Source of the DNA: Mycobacterium palustre
GTDB taxonomy: Bacteria; Actinomycetota; Actinomycetes; Mycobacteriales; Mycobacteriaceae
Length of the DNA stretch: 64,000 nt
Reading direction: 5' to 3'
Assembly (NCBI RefSeq): GCF_002101785.1
Contig: NZ_LQPJ01000151.1
Span: 1-64,000 of the forward strand
The position numbers and the translations under genes are program-made. This document shows positions 25,102-33,675 of this stretch, one piece after another (position 1 is the stretch's first letter; every line of letters begins with the position of its first letter). The notes under the pieces were generated by a model. It saw nothing but the letters and a program-made list of their open reading frames with translations. It was not told where the DNA came from and did no database searches.

Positions 25102-26682
25102 TCAGCCGGGCGCGACGTCCAAACCCTGCGCGGCGGCGATGGCCGCGCGGGCCCACTCGTGGCGTAGCACCGCCGGCGCGATGCGGTCGCGGCGGATGAG
25201 TTCCAGATCGATGGCCTTGCCGGTGAGGATCGCGTTGGGCACCCGGAACGAGAAGGCCGGCCCGTCGGTGGCCACGGCCAGGATCGCGTCGCTGTCGGTG
25301 AAGTTGTTGGCGCGCATCGCGTTTTCGGCCCACTTGAACGGCTTGAGGCCGCCGAAGCTGTCGACGTAGACCACCCAAAGCCGGGTGCCGCGGCCGTTGT
25401 AGAGGTTGGTGACGGCCCGGTTCACCGCGTCGCGCTCGAGGGGGCCGAGCACTCCGGCCTGGTCGGTGATCTGGCCGGACAGCGTGATCGCCCGCGGTGA
25501 CGGTGTGGGTGCCGGGGCCACGGGCTGGCTGCTCGGCGCCGCCACCGACGACGGCGCGCGCCCGCCGTGCGGTTGTTTGGGGTTTTCGCCCTGCAGCCGG
25601 ACCACGACCAGCACCGCGAGGCCGACCAGGGCGGCCGCGACGATCGCCCCCACCGCGATCGCGGTGCGCCGCGTGCCGCCGCCCGCCTTGGGCGCCGCCG
25701 GGGGAGGGGGGTTGCCGGGTGCGGCGGCGGGCGCGCTCGCGGGCTCGACCGCGGCTTGCGTCGGCGCCGCGATGACCTCCGTCGGGCCGGCCGCCACTTC
25801 GCTCGCGGCCGTGTCGAGCCGACTGGCCAGCGCCGCCGCGAACTCCGAGCAGGTGGCGTAGCGGTCGCCGGGCGCCTTGGCGAGGGCCTTGGCGATGGGG
25901 CCGTCGAGGTCGGCCAGCTCCGGGCGCCGCTCGCTGATGTGCGGCGGCGGCGCCGACAGGTGCTGGGTGATGACCACCGCCGGATTGGAGTGGCGGAACG
26001 GGGCCGAGCCGGTCAGCAGGTCGAATGCGGTGCAGCCGAGCGCGTATTGGTCGGCCCGCCCGTCCAAATCGGCGCCCTGCAGTTGTTCGGGCGCGCAGTA
26101 GGCGGTGGTGCCCACCAGCATGTTGGTGGCGGTCAGGCCGCTGATCTCACCCAGCTCGCGGGCGATGCCGAAATCGGCGAGCAGGATCCGCCGCCGGGGG
26201 TTGGGCTCGGTGAGCAAGATGTTGGCCGGCTTGACGTCACGATGCAGCAGCCCGCGCGCGTGGGCGTAGTCCAGAGCGTCGGCGACCGCCGAAACGATCT
26301 GCAGCACAACGCTTTTCGGCATGCCGGACGGATACTGGGTGCGCAGCAGGTGGGCGGCGTCGGTGCCCTCGACGTAGTCCATCGAGATCCACAGCTGCCC
26401 TTCGTATTCGCCGCGGTCGTGGATGCCGACGATGTGCTCGTGATACAGGCTCCCGGCAACGTCGGCCTCGCGGTTGAAGCGTTGCCGAAACTCGTCGTTG
26501 CCGGTCAGCTCGACGGGCAGGATCTTCAGGGCGTCGCGGCGGGGCAGCCGCGGGTGCTGGGCCAGGTACACCTGGCCCATGCCGCCGGTACCGAGTCGCC
26601 GGATGATGGTGTATCCGGCGAACACCTGGCCCTCGCGCAGGCCCTCCGCGAGGCCTCCGCCGCGCGCATCGGTTTCCGGCAT
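25102..26682 (-). CDS. Receptor Ser/Thr protein kinase with extracellular TPM domain
   Basis: 526 residues. The Hanks-type kinase domain spans about 22-285: glycine loop GTGGMG at 31-36, lysine K53, HRDVKPAN, DFG and APEQ, so it should be active. A Pro/Ala-rich juxtamembrane region and one helix (about 343-368) follow. The extracellular part (about 400-515) matches the TPM fold: ITDQAGVLG, LWVVYVDSFGG, ILAVATDGPAFSFRV. TPM domains occur in envelope and photosystem-repair proteins and may bind metal. The gene has no counterpart between hisI and chaA in H37Rv. PknF/PknI/PknJ are the nearest layouts by memory. Confidence 0.88.
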   Translation of the reverse strand: MPETDARGGGLAEGLREGQVFAGYTIIRRLGTGGMGQVYLAQHPRLPRRDALKILPVELTGNDEFRQRFNREADVAGSLYHEHIVGIHDRGEYEGQLWISMDYVEGTDAAHLLRTQYPSGMPKSVVLQIVSAVADALDYAHARGLLHRDVKPANILLTEPNPRRRILLADFGIARELGEISGLTATNMLVGTTAYCAPEQLQGADLDGRADQYALGCTAFDLLTGSAPFRHSNPAVVITQHLSAPPPHISERRPELADLDGPIAKALAKAPGDRYATCSEFAAALASRLDTAASEVAAGPTEVIAAPTQAAVEPASAPAAAPGNPPPPAAPKAGGGTRRTAIAVGAIVAAALVGLAVLVVVRLQGENPKQPHGGRAPSSVAAPSSQPVAPAPTPSPRAITLSGQITDQAGVLGPLERDAVNRAVTNLYNGRGTRLWVVYVDSFGGLKPFKWAENAMRANNFTDSDAILAVATDGPAFSFRVPNAILTGKAIDLELIRRDRIAPAVLRHEWARAAIAAAQGLDVAPG

Positions 26683-26775
26683 GTGAGCATGCTACTGAGC
26701 TGCCGCGGCGGCAACGGCGTATTTGCCCGAGCGGGGCGCCGACGTTCGCTATGGGCCTTCGACGGAATTGGGGCG

Positions 26776-27870
26776 ATGTTGAAACGCGTGTCGTGGACCC
26801 TGGTGGTGCCGCTGGCTGCCGTCGCCCTGCTGGCGGTGACGTGGGGCGGGCCGTCCGGACCCGCGGTGGTCACGGTCCAGGCGGTGTTCTTGATCGGCGC
26901 GGTGCTCGCGGCGGTCAACCACGCCGAGGTGGTCGCGCACCGCGTCGGCGAGCCGTTCGGGTCGCTGGTGCTGGCGGGCGCGGTGACAATCATCGAGGTG
27001 GCCCTCATCGTCGAGCTGATGGCCTCCGGCGGCAACGAGGCGGCCACGCTGGCGCGCGACACCGCGTTCGCCGCGCTGATGATCACCACCAACGGCATCG
27101 CAGGCCTGTCGCTGCTGTGGGGCTCGCGGCGCTACGGCGTGACCGTCTTCAACGCCGAAGGCAGCGGGGCGGCGCTGGCCACGGTCACGACGCTGGCGAC
27201 GCTGAGTTTGGTGCTGCCGGCGTTCACGACCAGCCACCCGGGCAAGGAGTTCTCGCCCGGTCAGCTGACCTTCGCCGCGATCGGTTCGCTGCTGCTCTAC
27301 CTGCTGTTCGTCTTCACCCAGACCGTGCGGCATCGCGACTTTTTCCTGCCCATCGCCCAGCGCGGCCAGCCGCGGCTGTTCGACGACGAGGAGAGCCACG
27401 CCGAGCCGCCCAGCGGTCGGGCGGCGCTGATCAGCCTCGCCGTGCTGCTGATCTCGCTGCTCGCGGTCGTGGGGCTGGCCGAGGAGGAATCGCCGGCGAT
27501 CGAGCGCGTGGTGACCGCGGCCGGCTTCCCGCAGACGTTCGTCGGGGTGGTGATCGCGACGCTGGTGCTGCTGCCCGAGACGTTTGCGGCGGTGCGCGCG
27601 GCGCGCCGCGGCCGGATCCAGACCAGCCTGAACCTGGCGTACGGCTCGGCGATGGCCAGCATCGGGTTGACCATCCCGGCCATCGCGGCGGCCAGCATCT
27701 GGCTGAAAGGCCCGCTGGTGCTCGGGCTGGGGCCCACCCAGCTGGTGCTGCTCGCGGTGACGGTCGCGATCAGCACGCTGACCGTGGTGCCGGGCCGGGC
27801 CACCCGGCTGCAGGGCGAGGTGCACCTGGTGCTGCTCGCCGCGTACGTGTTCCTGGCGCTCGTGCCCTGA
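26776..27870 (+). CDS. chaA: Ca2+/H+ (Na+/H+) antiporter ChaA
   Basis: 364 residues with about eleven helices. It has the two internally related cation-exchanger motifs of the CaCA superfamily: GAVTIIEVALIVELMASGG and VLLPETFAAVRAARRGRIQTSLNLAYGSAMASIG, each with a membrane glutamate. A short acidic cytoplasmic loop (FDDEESHAEPP) lies in the middle. Located as Rv1607 in M. tuberculosis. Expected to export cations at the inner membrane. Confidence 0.9.
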   Translation: MLKRVSWTLVVPLAAVALLAVTWGGPSGPAVVTVQAVFLIGAVLAAVNHAEVVAHRVGEPFGSLVLAGAVTIIEVALIVELMASGGNEAATLARDTAFAALMITTNGIAGLSLLWGSRRYGVTVFNAEGSGAALATVTTLATLSLVLPAFTTSHPGKEFSPGQLTFAAIGSLLLYLLFVFTQTVRHRDFFLPIAQRGQPRLFDDEESHAEPPSGRAALISLAVLLISLLAVVGLAEEESPAIERVVTAAGFPQTFVGVVIATLVLLPETFAAVRAARRGRIQTSLNLAYGSAMASIGLTIPAIAAASIWLKGPLVLGLGPTQLVLLAVTVAISTLTVVPGRATRLQGEVHLVLLAAYVFLALVP

Positions 27871-27894
27871 CACGGCGCGCGCAGCGCGACGGGC

Positions 27895-28359
27895 CTAGGC
27901 CGACGACCGGGCCCGCAGCGTCGCCAGCGCCTTGTCGGCGTGGGCGTCCATGTTGAATTCGCTGGAGATCACGTCGAGCACCTTGCGGTCGGTGTCGATG
28001 ACGAACGTGGTGCGCTTGACCGGCATCAGCTTGCCGAGCAGGCCGCGCTTGACGCCGAACTGCGCGGCGACGGTGCCGTCGGTGTCCGACAGCAGCGGGT
28101 AGTCGAACTTGCGCAGGTCGGCGAACTTGGCCTGCTTGTCGACGGGGTCGGCGCTGATGCCGACCCGGTTGGCGCCGACGGCAGCGAATTCGGCGGCCAG
28201 GTCGCGGAAGTGGCAGGCCTCCTTGGTGCAGCCGGGCGTCATGGCGGCGGGGTAGAAGAACAGGACGACGGGCCCGTCGGCCAGCAGGGCGCTAAGCCTG
28301 CGGGGCGTGCCGGTCTGGTCGGGAAGTTCGAAGTCGGCCACGGTGTCACCACGTTTCAT
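27895..28359 (-). CDS. bcpB: Bacterioferritin comigratory protein-type peroxiredoxin
   Basis: 154 residues, the same length as Rv1608c. The thioredoxin-fold peroxiredoxin motif is FFYPAAMTPGCTKEACHF, with peroxidatic C46 and a resolving C51 candidate five residues on. It reduces peroxides with thiol donors in the cytosol. An in-frame GTG three codons upstream is possible; ATG 28359 is preferred. It is divergent from trpE with a 53-bp gap. Confidence 0.93.
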   Translation of the reverse strand: MKRGDTVADFELPDQTGTPRRLSALLADGPVVLFFYPAAMTPGCTKEACHFRDLAAEFAAVGANRVGISADPVDKQAKFADLRKFDYPLLSDTDGTVAAQFGVKRGLLGKLMPVKRTTFVIDTDRKVLDVISSEFNMDAHADKALATLRARSSA

Positions 28360-28412
28360 GGGCGTCACGCTACGCCCGATCGCCGCCGCACCCCATCTGC
28401 GAGGATGGGTCG

Positions 28413-29951
28413 GTGCACGCCCACCTCGCCGCCACCACCTCACGGGAGGACTTCCGCCTGCTCGCCGCGGAGCACCGCGTGGTTCCGGTGACCCGCAAGG
28501 TCCTGGCCGACACCGAGACCCCCCTCTCGGCGTACCGCAAACTCGGCGCCAACCGGCCCGGCACGTTCCTGCTGGAGTCCGCCGAGAACGGCCGGTCCTG
28601 GTCGAGGTGGTCGTTCATCGGCGCCGGGGCCCCGTCGGCGCTGACGGTGCGCGACGGCGAGGCGGTGTGGCTGGGCGCCGTGCCGCGGGACGCGCCCACC
28701 GGGGGCGACCCGCTGCGGGCCCTGCGGGACACCCTGGAGTTGCTGGCCACCGCGGCGTTGCCGGGGCTGCCGCCGCTGTCGGGCGGCATGGTCGGCTTCT
28801 TCGCCTACGACCTGGTCCGGCGCCTGGAACGGCTGCCCGAGCTCACGGTCGACGACCTGCACCTGCCCGACATGCTGCTGCTGCTGGCCACCGACGTGGC
28901 CGCCGTCGACCATCACGAGGGCACCATCACGCTGATCGCCAACGCCGTGAACTGGAACGGCACCGACGAGCGGGTCGACGAGGCCTACGACGACGCGGTC
29001 GCCCGACTCGACGTGATGACCGCGGCGCTGGGCCAGCCGCTGCCGTCGACGGTCGCCACCTTCAGCAGGCCCGAGCCCCGCCACCGCGCGCAGCGCACCG
29101 TCGAGGAGTACGGCAAAATCGTCGACTACCTCGTCGAGCAGATCGCGGCCGGCGAGGCCTTCCAGGTGGTGCCCTCCCAGCGCTTCGAGATGGACACCGA
29201 CGTCGATCCCATCGACGTGTACCGGATGCTGCGGGCCACCAACCCGAGCCCCTACATGTACCTGCTGCACGTGCCGAATGACGCTGGGGCGACGGACTTT
29301 TCGATCGTCGGCTCCAGCCCCGAGGCGCTGGTGACCGTCGCCGACGGCTGGGCCAAGACGCATCCGATCGCCGGCACCCGGTGGCGCGGGCAAACCGACG
29401 AAGAGGACCAGCTGCTGGAAAAGGAGCTGCTGGCCGACGAGAAGGAACGCGCCGAGCACCTGATGCTGGTGGATTTGGGCCGCAACGACCTCGGCCGGGT
29501 CTGCACGCCGGGCACCGTGCGGGTCGAGGACTACAGCCACATCGAGCGCTACAGCCACGTGATGCACCTGGTGTCGACGGTGACCGGGATGCTCGGCGCG
29601 GGCCGCACCGCCCTGGACGCGGTGACCGCCTGCTTCCCGGCCGGCACCCTGTCGGGCGCGCCGAAGGTGCGGGCCATGGAGCTGATCGAAGAGGTCGAGA
29701 AGACCCGCCGCGGGCTCTACGGCGGCGTGGTCGGCTACCTCGACTTCGCCGGCAACGCCGACTTCGCGATCGCCATCCGCACCGCCCTGATGCGCGACGG
29801 CACCGCCTACGTGCAGGCCGGCGGCGGGGTGGTGGCCGACTCGAACGGCCCCTACGAATACACCGAGGCGTCCAACAAGGCCCGCGCGGTGCTCAACGCC
29901 ATCGCCGCCGCCGAGACGCTGACCGCGCCGGATTCCGGCCGACATGACTGA
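28413..29951 (+). CDS. trpE: Anthranilate synthase component I
   Basis: Converts chorismate and ammonia/glutamine to anthranilate. 512 residues from GTG. The tryptophan feedback site motif LLES is present (FLLESAENG). Chorismate-binding blocks include SPEALV, PIAGTRWRG, LVDLGRNDLGRV, FPAGTLSGAPK and QAGGGVVADS. No trpG or trpD is in the window; in M. tuberculosis they are also elsewhere. The 3' end overlaps the next gene by 8 bp. Confidence 0.96.
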   Translation: MHAHLAATTSREDFRLLAAEHRVVPVTRKVLADTETPLSAYRKLGANRPGTFLLESAENGRSWSRWSFIGAGAPSALTVRDGEAVWLGAVPRDAPTGGDPLRALRDTLELLATAALPGLPPLSGGMVGFFAYDLVRRLERLPELTVDDLHLPDMLLLLATDVAAVDHHEGTITLIANAVNWNGTDERVDEAYDDAVARLDVMTAALGQPLPSTVATFSRPEPRHRAQRTVEEYGKIVDYLVEQIAAGEAFQVVPSQRFEMDTDVDPIDVYRMLRATNPSPYMYLLHVPNDAGATDFSIVGSSPEALVTVADGWAKTHPIAGTRWRGQTDEEDQLLEKELLADEKERAEHLMLVDLGRNDLGRVCTPGTVRVEDYSHIERYSHVMHLVSTVTGMLGAGRTALDAVTACFPAGTLSGAPKVRAMELIEEVEKTRRGLYGGVVGYLDFAGNADFAIAIRTALMRDGTAYVQAGGGVVADSNGPYEYTEASNKARAVLNAIAAAETLTAPDSGRHD

Positions 29952-30621
29952 CGCCCGGCCGAAGCGGCGGGCGCGGTTGACCATCGGCGCGGCCCAGGCG
30001 TTGCTGGTGGTATCCGCCGCCGCCCTGTGGGCGGCGTCGCGGATGCCGTGGGTGGTCATCGCCTCGTTCGACGGGCTGGGGCCGCCCAAAACGGTGACGC
30101 TGGCGGGCGCGACGTGGTCGACGGCGCTGCTGCCGCTGGCGCTGCTCATGCTGGCCGCGGCGGTGGCGGCGCTCGCGGTGCGCGGCTGGCCGCTGCGCGC
30201 GCTGGCCGGCCTGCTGGCGGCGGCGAGCCTCGCGGTCGGCTACCTGGGCATCAGCCTGTGGGCGGTCCCCGACGTGGCGGTGCGCGGCGCCGAACTGGCG
30301 CACGTGTCGCTGATGACGTTGGTGGGAAGCGAGCGGCGGTACTGGGGAGCGGGCATCGCCGTGGCCGCCGCGATCTGCACGTTGGCCGCGGCCGTCCTGC
30401 TGATGCGGTCGGCCTCGGACACACGGGCGGCCCGCCAGAGCGCCGCGCGATACGCGGCCCCGGCGACGCGCCGATCGAATGCGCGACGCGACGGCGCCGA
30501 CGGCGCGATGCTTGAGGAGCGAAAGACACCGGAGATTTCGGAGCGGATGATTTGGGATGCGCTTGACGAGGGCCGCGACCCTACCGATCGGCCGGGCGGG
30601 TCCGACACCGAGGGTCGGTGA
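29944..30621 (+). CDS. Trp-operon-associated membrane protein (TIGR02234-like, Rv1610-like)
   Basis: 225 residues with four transmembrane helices (about 15-35, 58-80, 85-108 and 134-158), then a charged cytoplasmic tail of about 65 residues. The family is repeatedly found between trpE and trpC in actinobacteria. Function is unknown. The 8-bp overlap with trpE indicates co-translation. A 108-bp gap to trpC may hold a further promoter, but no convincing element is seen. Confidence 0.82.
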   Translation: MTDARPKRRARLTIGAAQALLVVSAAALWAASRMPWVVIASFDGLGPPKTVTLAGATWSTALLPLALLMLAAAVAALAVRGWPLRALAGLLAAASLAVGYLGISLWAVPDVAVRGAELAHVSLMTLVGSERRYWGAGIAVAAAICTLAAAVLLMRSASDTRAARQSAARYAAPATRRSNARRDGADGAMLEERKTPEISERMIWDALDEGRDPTDRPGGSDTEGR

Positions 30622-30729
30622 GCGGACGTCAGCTCACGGCGGCTACCCTTCATTGACGTCATCGAAACCGACTGAGCGACGGCGGTGGCGCGGTGACAGC
30701 GGGATGGCAGTGGGAAGGAAGTCACAGGC

Positions 30730-31548
30730 ATGAGTCCGGCATCCGTGCTTGACTCCATCCTCGAGGGAGTCCGGGCCGACGTTGCCGCGCGCGAAGCGCT
30801 CATCAGCCTTTCGGAGATCAAAGAGGCCGCCGCCGCGGCGCCGCCCCCACGCGACGTGATGGCCGCCCTGCGCGAGCCCGGCATCGGCGTCATCGCCGAG
30901 GTGAAACGCGCCAGCCCCTCGGCGGGTGCCCTGGCGACCATTGCCGATCCGGCGAAATTGGCCCGCGCCTACGAAGACGGTGGCGCCCGCATCATCAGCG
31001 TCCTGACCGAGGAACGGCGGTTCAACGGCTCGCTCGACGACCTCGACGCGGTCCGCGCGACCGTCTCAATTCCGGTGCTGCGCAAGGATTTTGTGGTAAA
31101 GCCCTACCAGATCCACGAGGCGCGCGCGCACGGCGCCGACATGTTGCTGCTCATCGTCGCCGCGTTGGAACAGTCGGCGCTGGTGTCGATGCTGGACCGC
31201 ACCGAATCGCTGGGCATGACGGCCCTCGTCGAGGTGCACACCGAGGAAGAGGCCGATCGCGCACTCACGGCCGGCGCCAAGGTGATTGGCGTCAACGCCC
31301 GCGACCTTGCGACCCTCGAGGTGGACCGGGATTGCTTTGCGCGCATCGCTCCGGGCCTGCCCAGCAACGTGATCCGGATCGCCGAGTCAGGTGTGCGCGG
31401 CACCGCCGACCTGCTGGCCTACGCCGGCGCGGGAGCCGACGCCGTGCTGGTCGGTGAAGGCCTGGTGAAAAGCGGTGACCCGCGCGCGGCGGTGGCCGAT
31501 TTGGTCACCGCCGGCACCCACCCGTCCTGTCCCAAACCGTCGCGCTAG
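30730..31548 (+). CDS. trpC: Indole-3-glycerol phosphate synthase
   Basis: 272 residues. Barrel enzyme with family blocks: EVKRASPSAG (catalytic Lys), VLTEERRFNGS, LRKDFVVKPYQIHEARAHGAD, VEVHTEEEADRAL, GVNARDL and IAESGV. GGAAGG lies upstream of the ATG at about 10 nt. trpB follows after 49 bp. Confidence 0.96.
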   Translation: MSPASVLDSILEGVRADVAAREALISLSEIKEAAAAAPPPRDVMAALREPGIGVIAEVKRASPSAGALATIADPAKLARAYEDGGARIISVLTEERRFNGSLDDLDAVRATVSIPVLRKDFVVKPYQIHEARAHGADMLLLIVAALEQSALVSMLDRTESLGMTALVEVHTEEEADRALTAGAKVIGVNARDLATLEVDRDCFARIAPGLPSNVIRIAESGVRGTADLLAYAGAGADAVLVGEGLVKSGDPRAAVADLVTAGTHPSCPKPSR

Positions 31549-31597
31549 GCGTTGGAAGCTTGAACCCGATCAGCCGCCCCCGCGTTGAGCATTGGTG

Positions 31598-32863
31598 ATG
31601 GTAGAGCTGTCTCGCCAGGAGCTTCCGCTTTCGAGTGCGGCCATCGCGGAACCCACCCGTCACGACCCCGACCAGGGTGGTCATTTCGGCGTGTACGGGG
31701 GCCGCTACGTCGCCGAGGCGCTGATGGCGGTGATCGAAGAGGTCACCGCGGCCTACGAGAAGGAACGCGTCAACCCGGATTTCCTGGACACCCTCGACGA
31801 GTTGCAGGCCAACTATGCGGGCCGGCCGTCGCCGCTGTACGAGGCGGCGCGGCTGTCCGAGCACGCCGGCTCGGCCCGCATCTTCCTCAAGCGAGAAGAC
31901 CTGAACCACACGGGTTCTCACAAGATCAACAACGTGCTCGGCCAGGCCTTGCTGGCCAAGAGAATGGGAAAGCGCCGGGTGATCGCCGAGACCGGCGCCG
32001 GCCAGCACGGCGTCGCGACGGCCACCGTGTGCGCGTTGCTCGGCCTAAAGTGCGTGGTCTACATGGGCGCGGTCGACACCGCGCGCCAGGCGCTCAACGT
32101 CGCGCGGATGCGGTTGCTGGGCGCCGAAGTCGTCTCGGTCGACACCGGCTCCCAGACGCTGAAGGACGCCATCAACGAGGCGTTCCGCGACTGGGTCACC
32201 AACGCCGACAACACGTATTACTGCTTCGGCACCGCGGCGGGCCCCCACCCGTTCCCGACCATGGTGCGCGACTTCCAGCGGGTCATCGGCCTCGAGACGC
32301 GCGCGCAGATCCAGGCGCAGGCGGGCCGGCTGCCCGACGCCGTCACCGCCTGCATCGGCGGCGGCTCCAACGCCATCGGGATCTTCCACGCGTTCATCGA
32401 CGATCCGGGCGTGCGGCTGATCGGCTACGAGGCCGCCGGCGACGGCGTCGAAACCGGCAGGCACGCCGCGACATTCACCGGCGGTTCGCCCGGGGCATTC
32501 CAGGGATCGTTCTCCTACCTGCTGCAGGACGAGGACGGTCAGACCATCGAATCCCATTCGATCTCAGCGGGTTTGGACTACCCCGGGGTGGGGCCCGAAC
32601 ACGCGTGGCTCAAGGAAACCGGACGCGCCGAATACCGGCCCATCACCGACACCGAGGCGATGGACGCCTTCCGCCTGCTGTGCCGCACCGAAGGCATCAT
32701 CCCCGCGATCGAATCCGCGCACGCGGTGGCCGGCGCGCTCAAGCTCGGTGCGGAGCTGGGGCGCGGCGCGATCATCGTGGTGAACCTGTCGGGTCGCGGC
32801 GATAAGGACGTCGCGACGGCCGCGAAGTGGTTCGGGCTGCTTGGCGACGAGGGCGCGCGGTGA
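31598..32863 (+). CDS. trpB: Tryptophan synthase beta chain
   Basis: 421 residues from ATG 31598; TTG and GTG codons sit just before it. PLP lysine is in HTGSHKINN, ammonium site in ETGAGQHGVATA, phosphate-binding in GGGSNAIG, and SFSYLLQDEDGQ and HSISAGLDYPGVGPEH are as expected. It condenses indole with serine using indole channelled from TrpA. The stop overlaps trpA as GTGA. Confidence 0.96.
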   Translation: MVELSRQELPLSSAAIAEPTRHDPDQGGHFGVYGGRYVAEALMAVIEEVTAAYEKERVNPDFLDTLDELQANYAGRPSPLYEAARLSEHAGSARIFLKREDLNHTGSHKINNVLGQALLAKRMGKRRVIAETGAGQHGVATATVCALLGLKCVVYMGAVDTARQALNVARMRLLGAEVVSVDTGSQTLKDAINEAFRDWVTNADNTYYCFGTAAGPHPFPTMVRDFQRVIGLETRAQIQAQAGRLPDAVTACIGGGSNAIGIFHAFIDDPGVRLIGYEAAGDGVETGRHAATFTGGSPGAFQGSFSYLLQDEDGQTIESHSISAGLDYPGVGPEHAWLKETGRAEYRPITDTEAMDAFRLLCRTEGIIPAIESAHAVAGALKLGAELGRGAIIVVNLSGRGDKDVATAAKWFGLLGDEGAR

Positions 32864-33675
32864 CCGTGGAACAGAGCGCGGCGAGCCGGCTCGGTCCCGC
32901 GTTCGACGCGTGCCGCACCGACAATCGCGCGGCGCTGATCGGTTACCTGCCCACCGGCTACCCCGACGTGCCCACGTCGGTGGACGCGATGATCGCGCTG
33001 GTCGAATCCGGTTGCGACGTCGTCGAAGTCGGTGTGCCGTATTCGGATCCGGGGATGGACGGGCCGACGATCGCCCGTGCGACGGAGGCCGCGCTGCGCG
33101 GGGGCGTGCGGGTGCGCGACACGCTGGCCGCGGTCGAGGCGATCAGCGGGGCCGGCGGGCGGGCCGTGGTGATGACTTACTGGAATCCGGTGCTGCGCTA
33201 CGGGGTTGACGCGTTCGCGCGGGACCTGGCGGCGGCCGGAGGGCACGGCCTGATCACTCCCGACCTCATCCCCGACGAAGCCGGGCAGTGGCTGGCGGCA
33301 TCGGAGGAGCACGGCTTGGATCGGATCTTTCTGGTGGCGCCGTCCTCGACGCCGCAGCGCCTGGCGATGACGGTCGAGGCGTCGCGGGGGTTCGTCTACG
33401 CCGCATCCACGATGGGCGTGACCGGCGCCCGCGACGCGGTGTCGCACGCGGCTCCGGAGTTGGTGCGCAGGGTCAAAGATGTCTCCGACATACCCGTCGG
33501 GGTCGGCCTCGGCGTGCGGTCGCGCGAGCAGGCCGCGCAGATCGGCAGCTACGCCGACGGCGTCATCGTCGGGTCCGCCTTGGTGTCGGCGCTGGGCGAC
33601 GGTGGGCTGCCCGCGTTGCGCGCGCTGACCGAGGAGCTGGCCGCCGGCGTTCGGCAACGGGCGGCCGCGTCGTGA
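32860..33675 (+). CDS. trpA: Tryptophan synthase alpha chain
   Basis: 271 residues. It cleaves indole-3-glycerol phosphate to indole. The catalytic Glu is in DVVEVGVPYSDPGMDGPTI, followed by MTYWNPVLRYG, GLITPDLIPDEA and FVYAASTMGVTGAR. GTG overlaps trpB and the TGA overlaps the lgt GTG, so lipoprotein processing is coupled to the trp operon, as in M. tuberculosis. Confidence 0.96.
   Translation: MTVEQSAASRLGPAFDACRTDNRAALIGYLPTGYPDVPTSVDAMIALVESGCDVVEVGVPYSDPGMDGPTIARATEAALRGGVRVRDTLAAVEAISGAGGRAVVMTYWNPVLRYGVDAFARDLAAAGGHGLITPDLIPDEAGQWLAASEEHGLDRIFLVAPSSTPQRLAMTVEASRGFVYAASTMGVTGARDAVSHAAPELVRRVKDVSDIPVGVGLGVRSREQAAQIGSYADGVIVGSALVSALGDGGLPALRALTEELAAGVRQRAAAS

Noticed and set aside
28360..28412. 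Trp attenuator or leader peptide before trpE
   Set aside because: The 53-bp gap is too short, and no Trp-rich leader or competing hairpins are visible.
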